Below are positions 12,464-21,685 of a DNA stretch of 46,381 nucleotides, piece by piece; the stretch's first letter is position 1; each line of letters starts with the position of its first letter. Position numbers and translations under genes: made by a program. The notes beneath the pieces were generated by a model that made no database searches, was not told the origin of the DNA, and worked only from the letters and a program-made list of their open reading frames with translations. The stretch is from Trichoplax adhaerens (lineage: Eukaryota; Placozoa; Uniplacotomia; Trichoplacea; Trichoplacidae): NCBI RefSeq assembly GCF_000150275.1, contig NW_002060944.1, positions 281,366 to 327,746 of the forward strand. Direction: 5' to 3'.

Positions 12464-13183
12464 ATTTTTAATAATCCATCTATCTTCAGATAATTGAAAT
12501 AAATCAGGTTCATAATTAGAAATACATAATATTCTTGGAACATAATTTAATTTTTTTGTTTTACTGTTATATTTTGGTGAAAATAAAATACCATTTTTTA
12601 ACTGTTCCAAAATTGTGTAATTAATTCTGTGTTGTAATGAACGAGAAAAATCGAAAATAATAATTTTAATATTAATATCAGTAGCTAGAGCAATATCGGA
12701 ACATTTAGCATTATTTAAATAAATCACATCGTTATAGTTTTCAATTAAAAAGTATGCAAATGCAGTTTTTCCAATTCCTCCTTTTTGATCATAAATCCAC
12801 AGAATCTGACGATCATTTTGAGCAAGCATAGAATCCAATACATCTTTCTGCCATGAATATAATTCATGCTTCTTAGGGATAATCCTATCAATAGGAGGCA
12901 TGTCTTCTTTTATTTCCATGTTAGTTTCGTAGTTTCCTTCTTTTTTGCAATATTTAATATTCTGTTCTCTGCTTCCACGAGCTCTTACAACATGAGCAGG
13001 TTTGAACTGCTTAATTTGAGCTTTTAGGTCAGATCTACATTTAGTTTCATAATAACATTGTAGGTGTTCTTTGCCAGTAGTCGGACATATTTCTCTACCA
13101 ATAATCCACTGGTCTTTTGTCTTTATCTTAGAGGCTAAGTCAAATTGTCCAACAAAAAGAGTTAAACAGTATCCTTTTCCCAT
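12449..13183 (-). CDS. rep: Endogenous CRESS-DNA virus replication protein (Rep), intact frame
   Basis: Rep starts rolling-circle replication by nicking the origin, and carries an SF3 helicase. From the ATG at 13183 the frame is 244 codons with no break; the open frame extends three codons further upstream from a GTG. Visible motifs in order: HUH motif I CLTLF (about residues 6-10), motif II HLQC with the metal-binding His, motif III YCKK with the nicking Tyr, Walker A GGIGKT (about 135-140), Walker B IIIFDF, and motif C ILCISNY with the sensor Asn. Length is slightly short of the usual 270-310 residues. All catalytic signatures are present, unusual for an endogenous copy and suggesting recent insertion or selection. 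An origin-like hairpin sits just upstream. No intron is seen. The flanks are host duplications, so it is integrated rather than a free virus. Confidence 0.92.
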   Translation of the reverse strand: MGKGYCLTLFVGQFDLASKIKTKDQWIIGREICPTTGKEHLQCYYETKCRSDLKAQIKQFKPAHVVRARGSREQNIKYCKKEGNYETNMEIKEDMPPIDRIIPKKHELYSWQKDVLDSMLAQNDRQILWIYDQKGGIGKTAFAYFLIENYNDVIYLNNAKCSDIALATDINIKIIIFDFSRSLQHRINYTILEQLKNGILFSPKYNSKTKKLNYVPRILCISNYEPDLFQLSEDRWIIKNLTKT

Positions 13184-13188
13184 AGCGA

Positions 13189-13227
13189 GCACCGTTGGAA
13201 TAGTATTGCCCAGCGACCCATCGGTGC
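13189..13227 (+). other. CRESS-DNA replication origin-like hairpin
   Basis: GCACCGTTGG (13189-13198) pairs with CCATCGGTGC (13218-13227) in a 10-position stem with one T-T mismatch. The 19-nt loop holds TAGTATTGC at 13201-13209, one base from the TAGTATTAC nonanucleotide nicked by circovirus and cyclovirus Rep. It lies 5 bp upstream of the Rep ATG, between Rep and the expected start of Cap, as in live genomes. The nonanucleotide is on the Cap-sense strand, the cyclovirus-like orientation. The G at position 8 could be decay or a lineage variant. Confidence 0.8.
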
Positions 13228-13258
13228 AAAGCTTATATACCCCATTACAAAATATATA

Positions 13259-13470
13259 CAGACAGACATAAGTATAGACTTCTATCCAATCAACAACCTT
13301 TCAGCGTAACGCAGACAGACATAAGTATAGACTTCTATCCAATCAACAACCTTTCAGCGTAACCCAGACAGACATAAGTATAGACTTCTATCCAATCAAA
13401 AACCTTTCAGCGTAACACAGACAGACATAAGTATAGACTTCTATCCAATCAAATACCTTTCAGTGTAACG
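13259..13470. repeat. Four 53-bp tandem repeats
   Basis: Four units start at 13259, 13312, 13365 and 13418, each running from CAGACAGACATAAGTATAG to TTTCAGCGTAAC with only a few differences. They lie between the origin-like hairpin and the copied host promoter, where the viral capsid leader would be expected. They could be expanded viral intergenic sequence or a host minisatellite; I cannot tell from sequence alone. There are no variable spacers, so this is not a CRISPR array. Confidence 0.9.
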
Positions 13471-13503
13471 CGGTATAGTTATCGCGTGGTGCCTGAAAGG
13501 TAT
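13453..13503. other. Inverted repeat at the end of the 53-bp array
   Basis: ATACCTTTCAG in the last repeat unit is matched by CTGAAAGGTAT about 30 nt later, an 11-bp perfect stem around a loop containing GCGGTATAGTTATCGCG. It marks the junction between the tandem array and the sequence shared with the CARD flank. Function unknown. Confidence 0.6.
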
Positions 13504-13584
13504 ATATTAGATAGCCCCTGCTGTAAATCTTTTATACGCGATACAGAAATCACATTTAGTAGTGCGCATGACAGAAATCATATT

Positions 13585-13928
13585 TAGGTCGGATGAAACA
13601 ATGAAGGGCGTAGTACAGTACTGTTGTTCTATTCTCAATCTCTTTTATGTCTAGAACTTACACATAATAGCTCAAAGGTTAAAGATCCAGTCGCTTATTC
13701 GCTACTACGGAATAGAATGCTGCATTAATAGCGTCATAATCACTGCCTGAACATTATTGGCTACAGTTTGTACGCTACTTTTTATTTAGAAACAAACTTG
13801 CCTAGCTTTCAATAACAAGGCGTAAAATTATAACCTATACATCTCGTGATGGTGGTTTAAAAGTACAGTATAAATTGAGCTGACCAAGGCATTTTATTCG
13901 AGTATGTCTACATTCCATGTATACGGAG
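13585..13928 (+). promoter_or_regulatory. Copy of the CARD family 2 5' flank, upstream of a capsid frame
   Basis: The sequence from GGTCGGATGAAACAATGAAGGG to TGTATACGGAGG matches the 5' flanks of the two family 2 CARD genes (about 7325-7705 and 26357-26742). The TATA-like TATAAATT is at 13869-13876, 101 bp before the capsid ATG at 13970, against 103 bp in both CARD genes. One short block present in the others (around 7450-7500) is missing here. Whether it drives transcription is untested. Confidence 0.7.
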
Positions 13929-13965
13929 GGTGACATTCAAAACTTGCTAAGCGGATCGGTCACTA
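13929..13965 (-). repeat. 36-bp inversion of the CARD leader
   Basis: TGACATTCAAAACTTGCTAAGCGGATCGGTCACTAA-type sequence here is the reverse complement of the leader ending at the CARD start codon (26757-26783, and 7717-7748), with about four mismatches. The inverted piece even contains the CARD ATG in reverse. It fills the space between the copied promoter and the capsid ATG, keeping the leader length almost unchanged. Confidence 0.75.
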
Positions 13966-13969
13966 ATCG

Positions 13970-14413
13970 ATGACGGCCGTGAGAAGATATGCTCGAAAAC
14001 AATACAGTCCTCGCCGACGTACTTGGAAGTCCGGCAACAAGTTCAAGCGTCGGAACTACCGTCGAAAACGTGTTGGTACTGCTACTGCAAAGTTTAATGG
14101 TCCTGTTGGAACTGTACGCGGTCCGTTTCCTGCGCGTGAACGCGTCCAACTCACGTACGCCTTCGTCAGACAATTCGACCCCAGATTGAATCAGAATGTA
14201 GCATTTGCTTGTGTATCGCTTACTAATATATTTGATCCTGATCCAGCTATCGGTGGATCTCAACCTGTGTTCAGGGATGAAATGTTCCAGTTGTGTGATC
14301 ACGCTGTTGTAATTGCTGCTAAAGTGGAAATGTGGATTTCTCCTTCTGGTTCTAATAATAATTCTTTAGATTATATGTTATGTTTACTTCCCCGTGATAA
14401 AACTCTATATTGA
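13970..14413 (+). pseudogene. Endogenous CRESS-DNA virus capsid, N-terminal part
   Basis: The frame has 147 codons from an ATG. The first 45 or so residues are very rich in Arg and Lys (for example RKQYSPRRRTWK and KFKRRNYRRKR), the basic arm that binds packaged DNA in circovirus-like capsids. A jelly-roll-like stretch follows. Viral similarity stops at about 14399 (NNNSLDYMLCLLPRD) and the frame closes a few codons later at TGA. The last 16 or so codons overlap the beginning of the other capsid part at 12104, yet most base differences are synonymous, so the pieces are probably from different related viruses. It lies about 100 bp behind a copied host TATA-like box, so expression as a truncated basic protein is conceivable. 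Confidence 0.75.
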
Positions 14414-14456
14414 TACCCTGGAAAATAATCGACCCTGAGATTTTCTACTGTTGTTA

Positions 14457-14913
14457 TGACCCAAGCTATCAAAATCTTCAAGAATCGAGGTATGGAATAC
14501 TCTTACGATTTTATCATACATTCTATAACTACTTAGCAGTATTAAAATTAAATTTCGACATTATATAGCAATATTGAACTTGTTTATGATGCTCTAGGCA
14601 TGGATGATGATGCTCGAATGATGTATAGAAAATTTCGGCTTTTCTCGATGACGGCATGAGTGAAATTGAAAGAAAGATCAGGCAAGAATTGTATGCACTG
14701 GAAGTAACACCATCTCCTATTACGTATCTGCAAAGTAGAACTTACAAGTTGGATAGTTCATTGTGATCCATGCCTTGGCAAAGTTAACTGAAGAGTGCTG
14801 CGTCCAAAATGATTCCGTGTGCAAGCTTTTGGTGTGCTTCTAGAAGATGGAGACTCTCTCGCCAGTGTCGCATCAGTAGATATCTTCTCGGACATGGTGC
14901 TAAAAGTATGCAA
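14457..14913 (+). pseudogene. Unrecognised gene remnant with frame breaks
   Basis: A short ATG frame (14457, MTQAIKIFKNR) ends at a possible gtatgg donor. After an acceptor at 14568, a segment reads NIELVYDALGMDDDARMMY, then changes frame to FLDDGMSEIERKIRQELYAL and stops at 14764-14766. A further piece reads LTEECCVQNDSV, then in another frame GVLLEDGDSLASVASVDIF, up to a gtaagt donor after 14913. The segments look like former protein in order on one strand, but at least two frameshifts and mismatched splice phases separate them. I do not recognise the family. The alternating acidic and hydrophobic pattern would suit a helical, perhaps death-fold, domain, but that is a guess. Confidence 0.45.
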
Positions 14914-16437
14914 GTAAGTGCGTTGCTATTGATTGCAGAATGGTTCACTATGAAATTAGGTTACGTTATTGCTTCAGCTGGAATGTTTATGCAGTAGAAG
15001 AGATCTATAAGAGTATCCAAGGACTTTTGATTAGACAGTAGACACCATGTACTGTATTATATGTCTTGTTTCATCTTGCTAGTTTATGATTAATTAATAG
15101 GAGAAGAGAGTAGCAATGAATAGAAATCGTTATGGATTTGTAGTGGTCAATAAGGTCCATGATAGGACTATCCATTGTAAAATTGGTATAATCCCTAACT
15201 GTAGATTAACATAACTAGTAAATAACCCTTTGAAATGAATTTGAAGGCAATCGGCACAAAGCAATACGTTAAAAGAAAATGAACACATTGACAATTTACT
15301 TCATAATCAGCTTTTTACTCTTATTGTGCATATCTGACTTGATTAACATCAAATTAATTATCATTTCACAATACTCGTTATTCTATATAAAAATGGTTGA
15401 TATGATACTATACATTTTAACTATGAAAATGCAATCAGTGCTAGTATAAATAACTGATACATAGAATTACTACTCTTTAGATCTAGCGCGACAAGTTCAA
15501 CAGGAATCTCAGCTGCCAATGCTCTCAACTAGAGACGGTAACAATCTATTGTTCTTTGAGCTGAAGAAACAATACAGATAAATTTGATGATCTATAGTTC
15601 ATCTCTTATTATGTCTATAATTGTGACTTCATTCTTGAGTAATGTACAGTCTAGAATAAATATCATTAAACTCATGACTGTATACTTATGTACTAGCTTT
15701 GCAGTACCGTCATAAAATAATTTAGAAATCGTATATTTGCTGGATAATTTATAGAGATGATTTAAATATTACACTAGTAGGTAATAACAGTAACAGTTTG
15801 CATTGGACTTTACATGCTGATTAAAATTCAGAAATGCTATAATATAAGATTGTTCAAGATATGCCATTGTGGATATTTCATTAGACACTATATAAGTCTA
15901 ATGAGCTAGACTTCACAAATTTCTAAATTTTACTAATTCTGTTTTAATTACAAAATTACACTTTAAAGTAGCATTAATACTGCTCTTCCATAAAAGATTT
16001 CTATTGCTATCCGCTGTTAGTGTTTTAACAGTATCCTATGATGGGGAGGAAAGCATGATCTGTATAATTTGTAGGACTTCAAAATATATCCTACTATTTT
16101 ATTCACAGTGGATGCATATGAATACGAAATAGCAATTACAATAAAAACCATGGTAATTACTCAGCCACTTTTTGCCATTTAAATGTCAAGTTGTTCGCTT
16201 TAATAGCTCCAAGGAATGAGAATGTCAAAATCTGTATCATTTGTAATATTTAAAAACATATTACTATCTATTCAATGTTGACGAATACGAATAGAGAAGG
16301 TTCATATAGATTGGCCTTCTTGAAGCATTTGAATATGCAAATTAGCATGAAAAACGGTCCCATTATCCAAGCAATCCTAAAAAAAGTTCATATATAAAAA
16401 ATATAGCACTAAAGTAATGTTTGGGACCAAGGGGAAT
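14914..16437. other. Intergenic, nothing recognised
   Basis: AT-rich sequence with short frames only. Several word pairs recur inside it (for example versions of GATCTGTA.AATTTGTA at about 16056 and 16226), hinting at old local duplication. No exon pair with matching splice phases was found. Confidence 0.5.
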
Positions 16438-16775
16438 TTCACAAAAGACAGGTATGTGGAGTAAGGTCTGTCTGTGGCCTAGACACAAACACTACTTGAT
16501 TACGTTATGGTTGGGTAGTTTGTCGATGGTAAAGTACAATAACAATTAATAGCTCTTTATGCCCAGATGACGTTAAATATACTGAACTACAGTTATTAAC
16601 AATGGCGATTAATATTTAACGGTTTATTTACACATGTTGCTCGTTCTTCTTTCCTTCGATATTGTATAAGTACTGTACAATATGTCTATTACCATATGCA
16701 AATTAATCAAAGCAATCCTATCAATAGTTCATATATAACAAAAGAATTGGGTGGGGGACTTAGGGGAGCATACAT
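16438..16775. repeat. About 330-bp direct repeat (partner 17561-17865)
   Basis: The block from CACAAAAGACAGGTATGTGG to the G-run GGGTGGGGGACTTAGGGG is repeated at 17561-17865 with minor differences. A shorter third piece follows at about 16803-16880. The two full copies bracket a family copy of a gene 3' end and the 78-bp minisatellite. There is no coding frame and no transposon terminal structure that I can see. Confidence 0.75.
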
Positions 16776-16965
16776 CGATGAATATAGTACAATAACATAT
16801 ATATACAGTACTGTACAGTACTCCAGTTATTTACATTGGCGATAAATACTTGACACGTGTTGATCACTCTTCATGCCTTTGATATTGTATAGTATAAGTA
16901 CGATCGAAAGTTGTCTATTGATCATTTGGCCTCACAGTTCTTCACTAGCTCTTACATTGAACGGA

Positions 16966-17069
16966 ACTACCTAGATTGGTAAGTCAATACTTTGAATTTG
17001 CACTTTATTTGTGATGCGAGTATTTCTGATAGTTTCAGTAACATTCTAGCAACAATTGGTATGACTCCT
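16966..17069 (+). pseudogene. Decayed copy of the exon ending at 21044
   Basis: The frame around FICDASISDSFSNI, ending GMTP plus stop, aligns with the terminal exon at 20876-21044 (FICDASISDSLSDM ... NGVTP). Here TGGTAA replaces TGGCAA, so the reading frame has a stop just upstream. The function of the family is unknown. Confidence 0.5.
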
Positions 17070-17086
17070 TAAAAACTATTAAAAAA

Positions 17087-17398
17087 GATTTGCCGATAGT
17101 ACGATAATTAAAAATTAAATCAAAAATTAAAATTAAATTAAAAATTAAAATGAATATTAAAAAAGATTTGCCGATAGTACGATAATTAAAAATTAAATCA
17201 AAAATTAAAATTAAATTAAAAATTAAATTGAATATTAAAAAAGATTTGCCGATAGTACGATAATTAAAAATTAAATCAAAAATTAAGGTTAAATTAAAAA
17301 TTAAATTGAATATTAAAAAACATTTGCCTATAGCACGATAATTAAAAATTAAATCAAAAATTAAAGTTAAATTAAAAATTAAATTAAAATTTAAATTC
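17087..17398. repeat. 78-bp minisatellite, four units
   Basis: Units start at 17087, 17165, 17243 and 17321. Each begins GATTTGCCGATAGTACGATA and continues with AAATTAAA-type steps. Because 78 is divisible by three, a minus-strand open frame of 145 codons (17472-17035) with a 26-residue repeat results; I regard it as a by-product of the repeat. The unit grew from the flank sequence that follows the gene 3' end at 17035. Confidence 0.85.
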
Positions 17399-17560
17399 AA
17401 GATTAAAGAATCAAATGAGTGAAAAAGGCTGTAAATATCGTAGAATGGATATTCTGGTAGTTTAAGTAACATGCTACAAATAGTATGACTCCTTATAAAC
17501 TATTAAAAAAGATTTGCCGATAGTACCGATAATTATAAGTAATTATAATGCATTGTAAAA

Positions 17561-17865
17561 TTCACAAAAGACAGGTATGTGGAGTAAGGTCTGTTGGCCT
17601 AGAGACAAGCACTACTTGATTGCGTTATGTTTGGGTAGTTCATCGATAGTAAATAACAATAACATATAAATATACTGTACTACAGTTATTAACAATGGCG
17701 ATTAATATTTAACGGTTTATTTACACATGTTGCTCGCTCTTCATTCCTTCGATATTGTATAAGTACAATATGTCTATTACTATATGCAAATTAATCAAAG
17801 CAATCCTATCAATAGTTCATATATAACAAAAGAATTGGGTGGGGGGGACTTAGGGGAGCATACTG
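17561..17865. repeat. About 300-bp direct repeat (partner 16438-16775)
   Basis: This is the second copy of the block that starts CACAAAAGACAGGTATGTGG. It ends in a longer G run (GGGTGGGGGGG) and leads straight into the largest GTAC palindromic tract of the window. Confidence 0.75.
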
Positions 17866-18287
17866 TACAGTGTACACTGTACAGTAGATCGATGGTAAAG
17901 TACTGTACAATAACATACTGTACAGTACAGTACAGTACAGTGCAGTACTGTACACTACTACTGTACTGTACTGTATACTGTACAGTGTGTTTCAAAGTAT
18001 TTTGTCACTTTGAAAAGCATCAAGCAGTGATCTTAATAAGCAAATACTGATTAAAGTTGTTACATTCCATAGCATTTGAGTTACATTTTCACTTGACATC
18101 TACATTTTCCCTTTACATAGTCTTGTTTAATCATAAAATCAAATTAAACGCAAAGTTCTCTACTGTACAGTACAGTACAGTATCTGCTTCGCAGGAGTAC
18201 AGTACTGTAGAGTTGCGTCACCGACCTGCAGGACTTTAAATGAAACGGGCACAATTACGTTATGTACTGTACAGTACAGTACAGTAA
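17860..18287. repeat. Largest GTAC palindromic region
   Basis: Dense TACTGTACAGTAC-type tracts occupy 17860-17989, with further tracts at 18161-18183, 18196-18209 and 18263-18287. Both strands read alike, producing overlapping shadow frames rich in QYCTVQYS-type repeats, which I do not count as genes. The region immediately precedes the intact family 1 CARD gene. Confidence 0.8.
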
Positions 18288-18420
18288 AGTTAATCAATCA
18301 CTTGATAAATAAATAAATAATAATTTCAAAAAAATCTAAAAATCTATAATATTATACGTTTGTTAAAATAACTACTCTAATTTTGCGTTCTAATTTTCTT
18401 ATACTTGGAAGTTGGCAATC

Positions 18421-19383
18421 ATGGGATCATTCATATCAATATTGAGGCGTTTAAAAATAGTTCAATTGGGATACTATCGCAACCAGGTAAATGCTCGCTC
18501 TCTTTTAAAGCCATGTTTAACGTGCACCATAAATCTTGCAACCAGTAAGATTATTTAATGCTGATAATTGTCTTGATCGAACATATGCAATTTACTTGTA
18601 CAAATGTAGTGTGACAACTGCGAAGAAGCTGCATCTTTGACTAGGCAGTCCAAGGCCTTTTATGAAACATTCACAGTACTTAGAGCTCGTCTCGTGGATA
18701 AGCTTCAATATACTGCAAAATGCAATGAAATTGCTAGCAAACTATGCTCTGAGTCTGCGATCAACGAAACACAAGCCGTAGAAATAAAGAAGTGCTCAGA
18801 TATGAAAGAGTAAGTTAATTAATTAATTTCCGATTATTTATTGCTCCGAACATAACCTGATTACAATTCTGTATGCAGTGCATTATAATGTCCTGTACTA
18901 TACTGTACACTGTATAGAACTGTATTTGATGTTCTTCTTCTTACCTCTATGGTACTCACGGTCCAGTCAGTCAATAATTGTTACAGATCCGCTTTCCGTA
19001 TTATTTAGCTATGCAGCTCCGCGCGGATTATATAATCGGAGGTAGAAATTTTGTGGATGCGTAGATTCGCTGCGTCCGTAGTAGTGACTATATACTGTAT
19101 CTAGATCAGATCTAAGTTGTACAGTATGTTAATCTTTGAAATTATTCTAAATGTTTCATATAAGCAACAGCTAATTAGGAAGTTATCATACATATAATGT
19201 TGAATTTTCTAACTTAGGCAAGAGAGAAAGCTATTGGATGTTCTCATTGTAGGCGGTTTGGAGCCTATGAAGGAATTTCTAAGCATTTTATATTATTACA
19301 ACGAAGACGAAGCCGAATATTTAGTAGAATTTATAAATAACAAATTAGGCGATAATGAGAGATTCCCAACTATTGTACCTTAA
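18421..19383 (+). CDS. CARD-domain protein, family 1, intact copy
   Basis: Three exons fit in phase: 18421-18486 (MGSFISILRRLK and onward, phase 0, donor gtaaat), 18610-18809 (phase 2, donor gtaagt) and 19218-19383 (acceptor CTTAG, stop TAA). The total is 432 nt, 143 residues. Residues from about 45 to the end form a CARD-like helical bundle: VLRARLVDKL, then SESAINETQAVEIKKCSD, KLLDVLIVGGLEPMKEFLSI, and EAEYLVEFINNKL. The order LLD-x-L, G, then F-x-x-x-L is typical of CARD helices 4 and 5. MGSxxS at the start resembles an N-myristoylation signal, so membrane attachment is possible. CARDs mediate contacts with caspases and Apaf-1-type proteins; its partner is not known. Two other copies are broken, which makes this the likely functional member. 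Identification is by pattern only. Confidence 0.65.
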
Positions 19384-20158
19384 ATGTTACGTATATTAAT
19401 ACTAATTATATTGCATACTATGCCACTGAAAGATACTACCGTATCATTTTTATGTATTTGTTTATTGTAGTGTATTTAGAATATACTGTAACTATATTCT
19501 ACTCTTAAATATAGACATGTTGTATTGATCTTATATTTAGACATATCTACAGTCTGTTCGCTCTACATTCAAGTATGGCTTACTACGTTTAGTTATTGTA
19601 GTCCTCGCTATTTTCTACAATCATTTGCTATTCTATAACCTGTTACGGTATCTGTTGTATCTAATTCTACAATCATGCTCTCTGCATGTGTTCTAAAGCC
19701 ATAGCTATAAATACTGCCGTGTTCTTCCTTAGATTTGTTAAGTTGGATTATTAGTCATAGTTAGTATTCACGCTTTACTCACGGCAGCTACCACGCTGAC
19801 CTACCGTAATTATCACACTGTACCTAGTTACTATCTACAATAAAGTATCCTCTTTTCTTAAGCTCCTTGTGCAATTCTCTGCATGGCAACTAAAACCACA
19901 TTATCTGACTCTTCGAATTCTCCATCACATTTATGTTATCTAAATTGCTGAAGTATGATGCTTGTAGCTATGACGAATCAATTTATCAAATTGATTGCGC
20001 TGTTACCTTTGTAAATCATTGCAATGATGGATTAATTTCTGAAATCATAATGCTGGCATAGCCGTATTGCTAGAGTATTATTAATTGTGAAGTAATAGAC
20101 TGGATTAACTTGGAAGTTATCGCGACACTTTANAGTGCGGTAACATTGATTCCAAGAA

Positions 20159-20280
20159 NNNNNNNNNNNNNNNNNNNNNNNNNNNNNNNNNNNNNNNNNN
20201 NNNNNNNNNNNNNNNNNNNNNNNNNNNNNNNNNNNNNNNNNNNNNNNNNNNNNNNNNNNNNNNNNNNNNNNNNNNNNNNN
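20159..20280. other. Assembly gap
   Basis: A run of 122 N bases, plus a single N at 20133. It interrupts the third, diverged copy of the 2500-3160 flank, so the arrangement downstream of the intact CARD gene is not fully known. Confidence 0.99.
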
Positions 20281-20875
20281 ATTACGCGATTACTGTAATC
20301 TTACGGAGCTCTACTATAAAAGCCTAACGGGCTTTCAATAAACTTCACTTGTACCTACAGATCCACTTAGCTTATTGATTGACAACGAGGACATTATTGC
20401 TACAGATGCCAAAATTATAGTTGAACTCCATATTAAAAGGTAGAATTTTATAGTCTACAGTTAAAAACTTTAGGAAGTGTTTATATTTCCTGTTACACAG
20501 GTATTTTGCTATTCGCATCACACTTGCTTGATTAGATTGCTGTACTTTACTATCTAATAACATTAAACCGAAATTGAGTGACGAGCTAAATACTGTGATC
20601 TTGTAGATGTAATAAGCCTTCCGACGCCATTAATTAAGTATATGTGCCGCAAGTGTTATTGTATTCTTATGTACTCTGCCACCAAATAATACCTTAGAAG
20701 CACGAAAATCTATGATCTGTAAGATTTATAAATATCGAATTCAGATTCAATTGCGTATGAATAGCAATCCGATATAAACCGGGAAAATTTTCTGGCACTG
20801 CGTAGGTCAGTAGACATTAATTTAAATTAAAATTTATGTAAACACTCGCATTTGCGATTAGCTTACGATGGTTAG

Positions 20876-21044
20876 GTCTGTATCATATCATAACATTAAT
20901 GATTACATCCAAGCAATGTTACGGTGTTTGGTAAACGGTCATAGTTGGCAAGTAAATGTTTTAAATTTACGCTTTATTTGTGATGCGAGTATTTCCGATA
21001 GTTTAAGTGACATGTCCACTGCTACAAATGGTGTGACACCTTGA
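20876..21044 (+). CDS. Terminal exon of an unrecognised gene
   Basis: After an acceptor (GGTTAG) a frame of 55 codons runs to TGA at 21042-21044. It contains NINDYIQAMLRCLVNGHSWQ and FICDASISDSLSDM and ends NGVTP. Decayed copies of this end occur at 16966-17069 and about 17460, and its last codons are fused to a CARD exon at 9672-9696. The upstream exon or exons are not identified and may fall in or near the N gap. The same acceptor context (CTTACGATGGTTAG) occurs at about 22860, with different sequence after it. I recognise no domain. Confidence 0.4.
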
Positions 21045-21578
21045 AAACTATTAAAAAAGATTTTGCCGATATTACGATAATTATATACTGTAAGATTCAC
21101 AAATTAACACTACCCAATGAAACTGTAGTGCTGTTGATTAAGAGTTTGTCGCCAATATGATCTATAGCAAGTTGCAGAATCAGATGAGTCAAAAAGGCTG
21201 CGAGTTTCGCAGCATTGATATCCTACAATAAAGTGATTTTATGATTAAACTCTTCATAGAGAACAATGCTTCTTCACTTGGAGTGTACCGTGAATCTTGT
21301 GTTTCAATTATCGTAATTGAATTAATTTATTGACACATTAATTTGAATTAATTATTTATTCATGACGTGTATAATACTGTTTGTACATTGTTCAATACAG
21401 TACATTCAGAGGTCTGGTGAACAGTATGTGTTAACGGAGGCCACATCTTATGCTGCTATTTCTAACAACTACGTGTAGACCGCTTTAGTATAATCGTACT
21501 TAATACATATTCTTATAACAATTAATTTCCATATCATTCGCTAAAAATAACTACTTTTACGTCTAGGAATTGACAGAC

Positions 21579-21641
21579 GTGGGATTATTGATATCACTAT
21601 TCCAGCATTCAAGAATTCAAAATAGATGCTGTTGCAATCAG
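21579..21641 (+). pseudogene. Exon-1 relic of CARD family 1, copy B
   Basis: Sixty-three bases align with exon 1 at 1359-1421 and 18421-18486, including the gtaaat donor, but the start codon reads GTG instead of ATG. About 45 bp into the intron the sequence jumps to the equivalent of 2098, so exons 2 and 3 are deleted. Confidence 0.7.
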
Positions 21642-21685
21642 GTAAATGTTAGCTCTCTTCAGCTATGTTTAACACTTGCATCAAA

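Noticed and set aside
13259-13470. Possible CRISPR array
   Set aside because: Units are contiguous 53-bp repeats with no variable spacers, in eukaryotic DNA.
12104-14413. One recent insertion of a single, slightly over-length viral genome
   Set aside because: The overlapping capsid ends differ at many synonymous sites, which a single recent insertion would not show.
17035-17472. 145-codon minus-strand frame with a 26-residue repeat
   Set aside because: It is produced by the AT-only 78-bp minisatellite, has Phe/Leu/Ile/Asn low-complexity content, and has no start or splice context.
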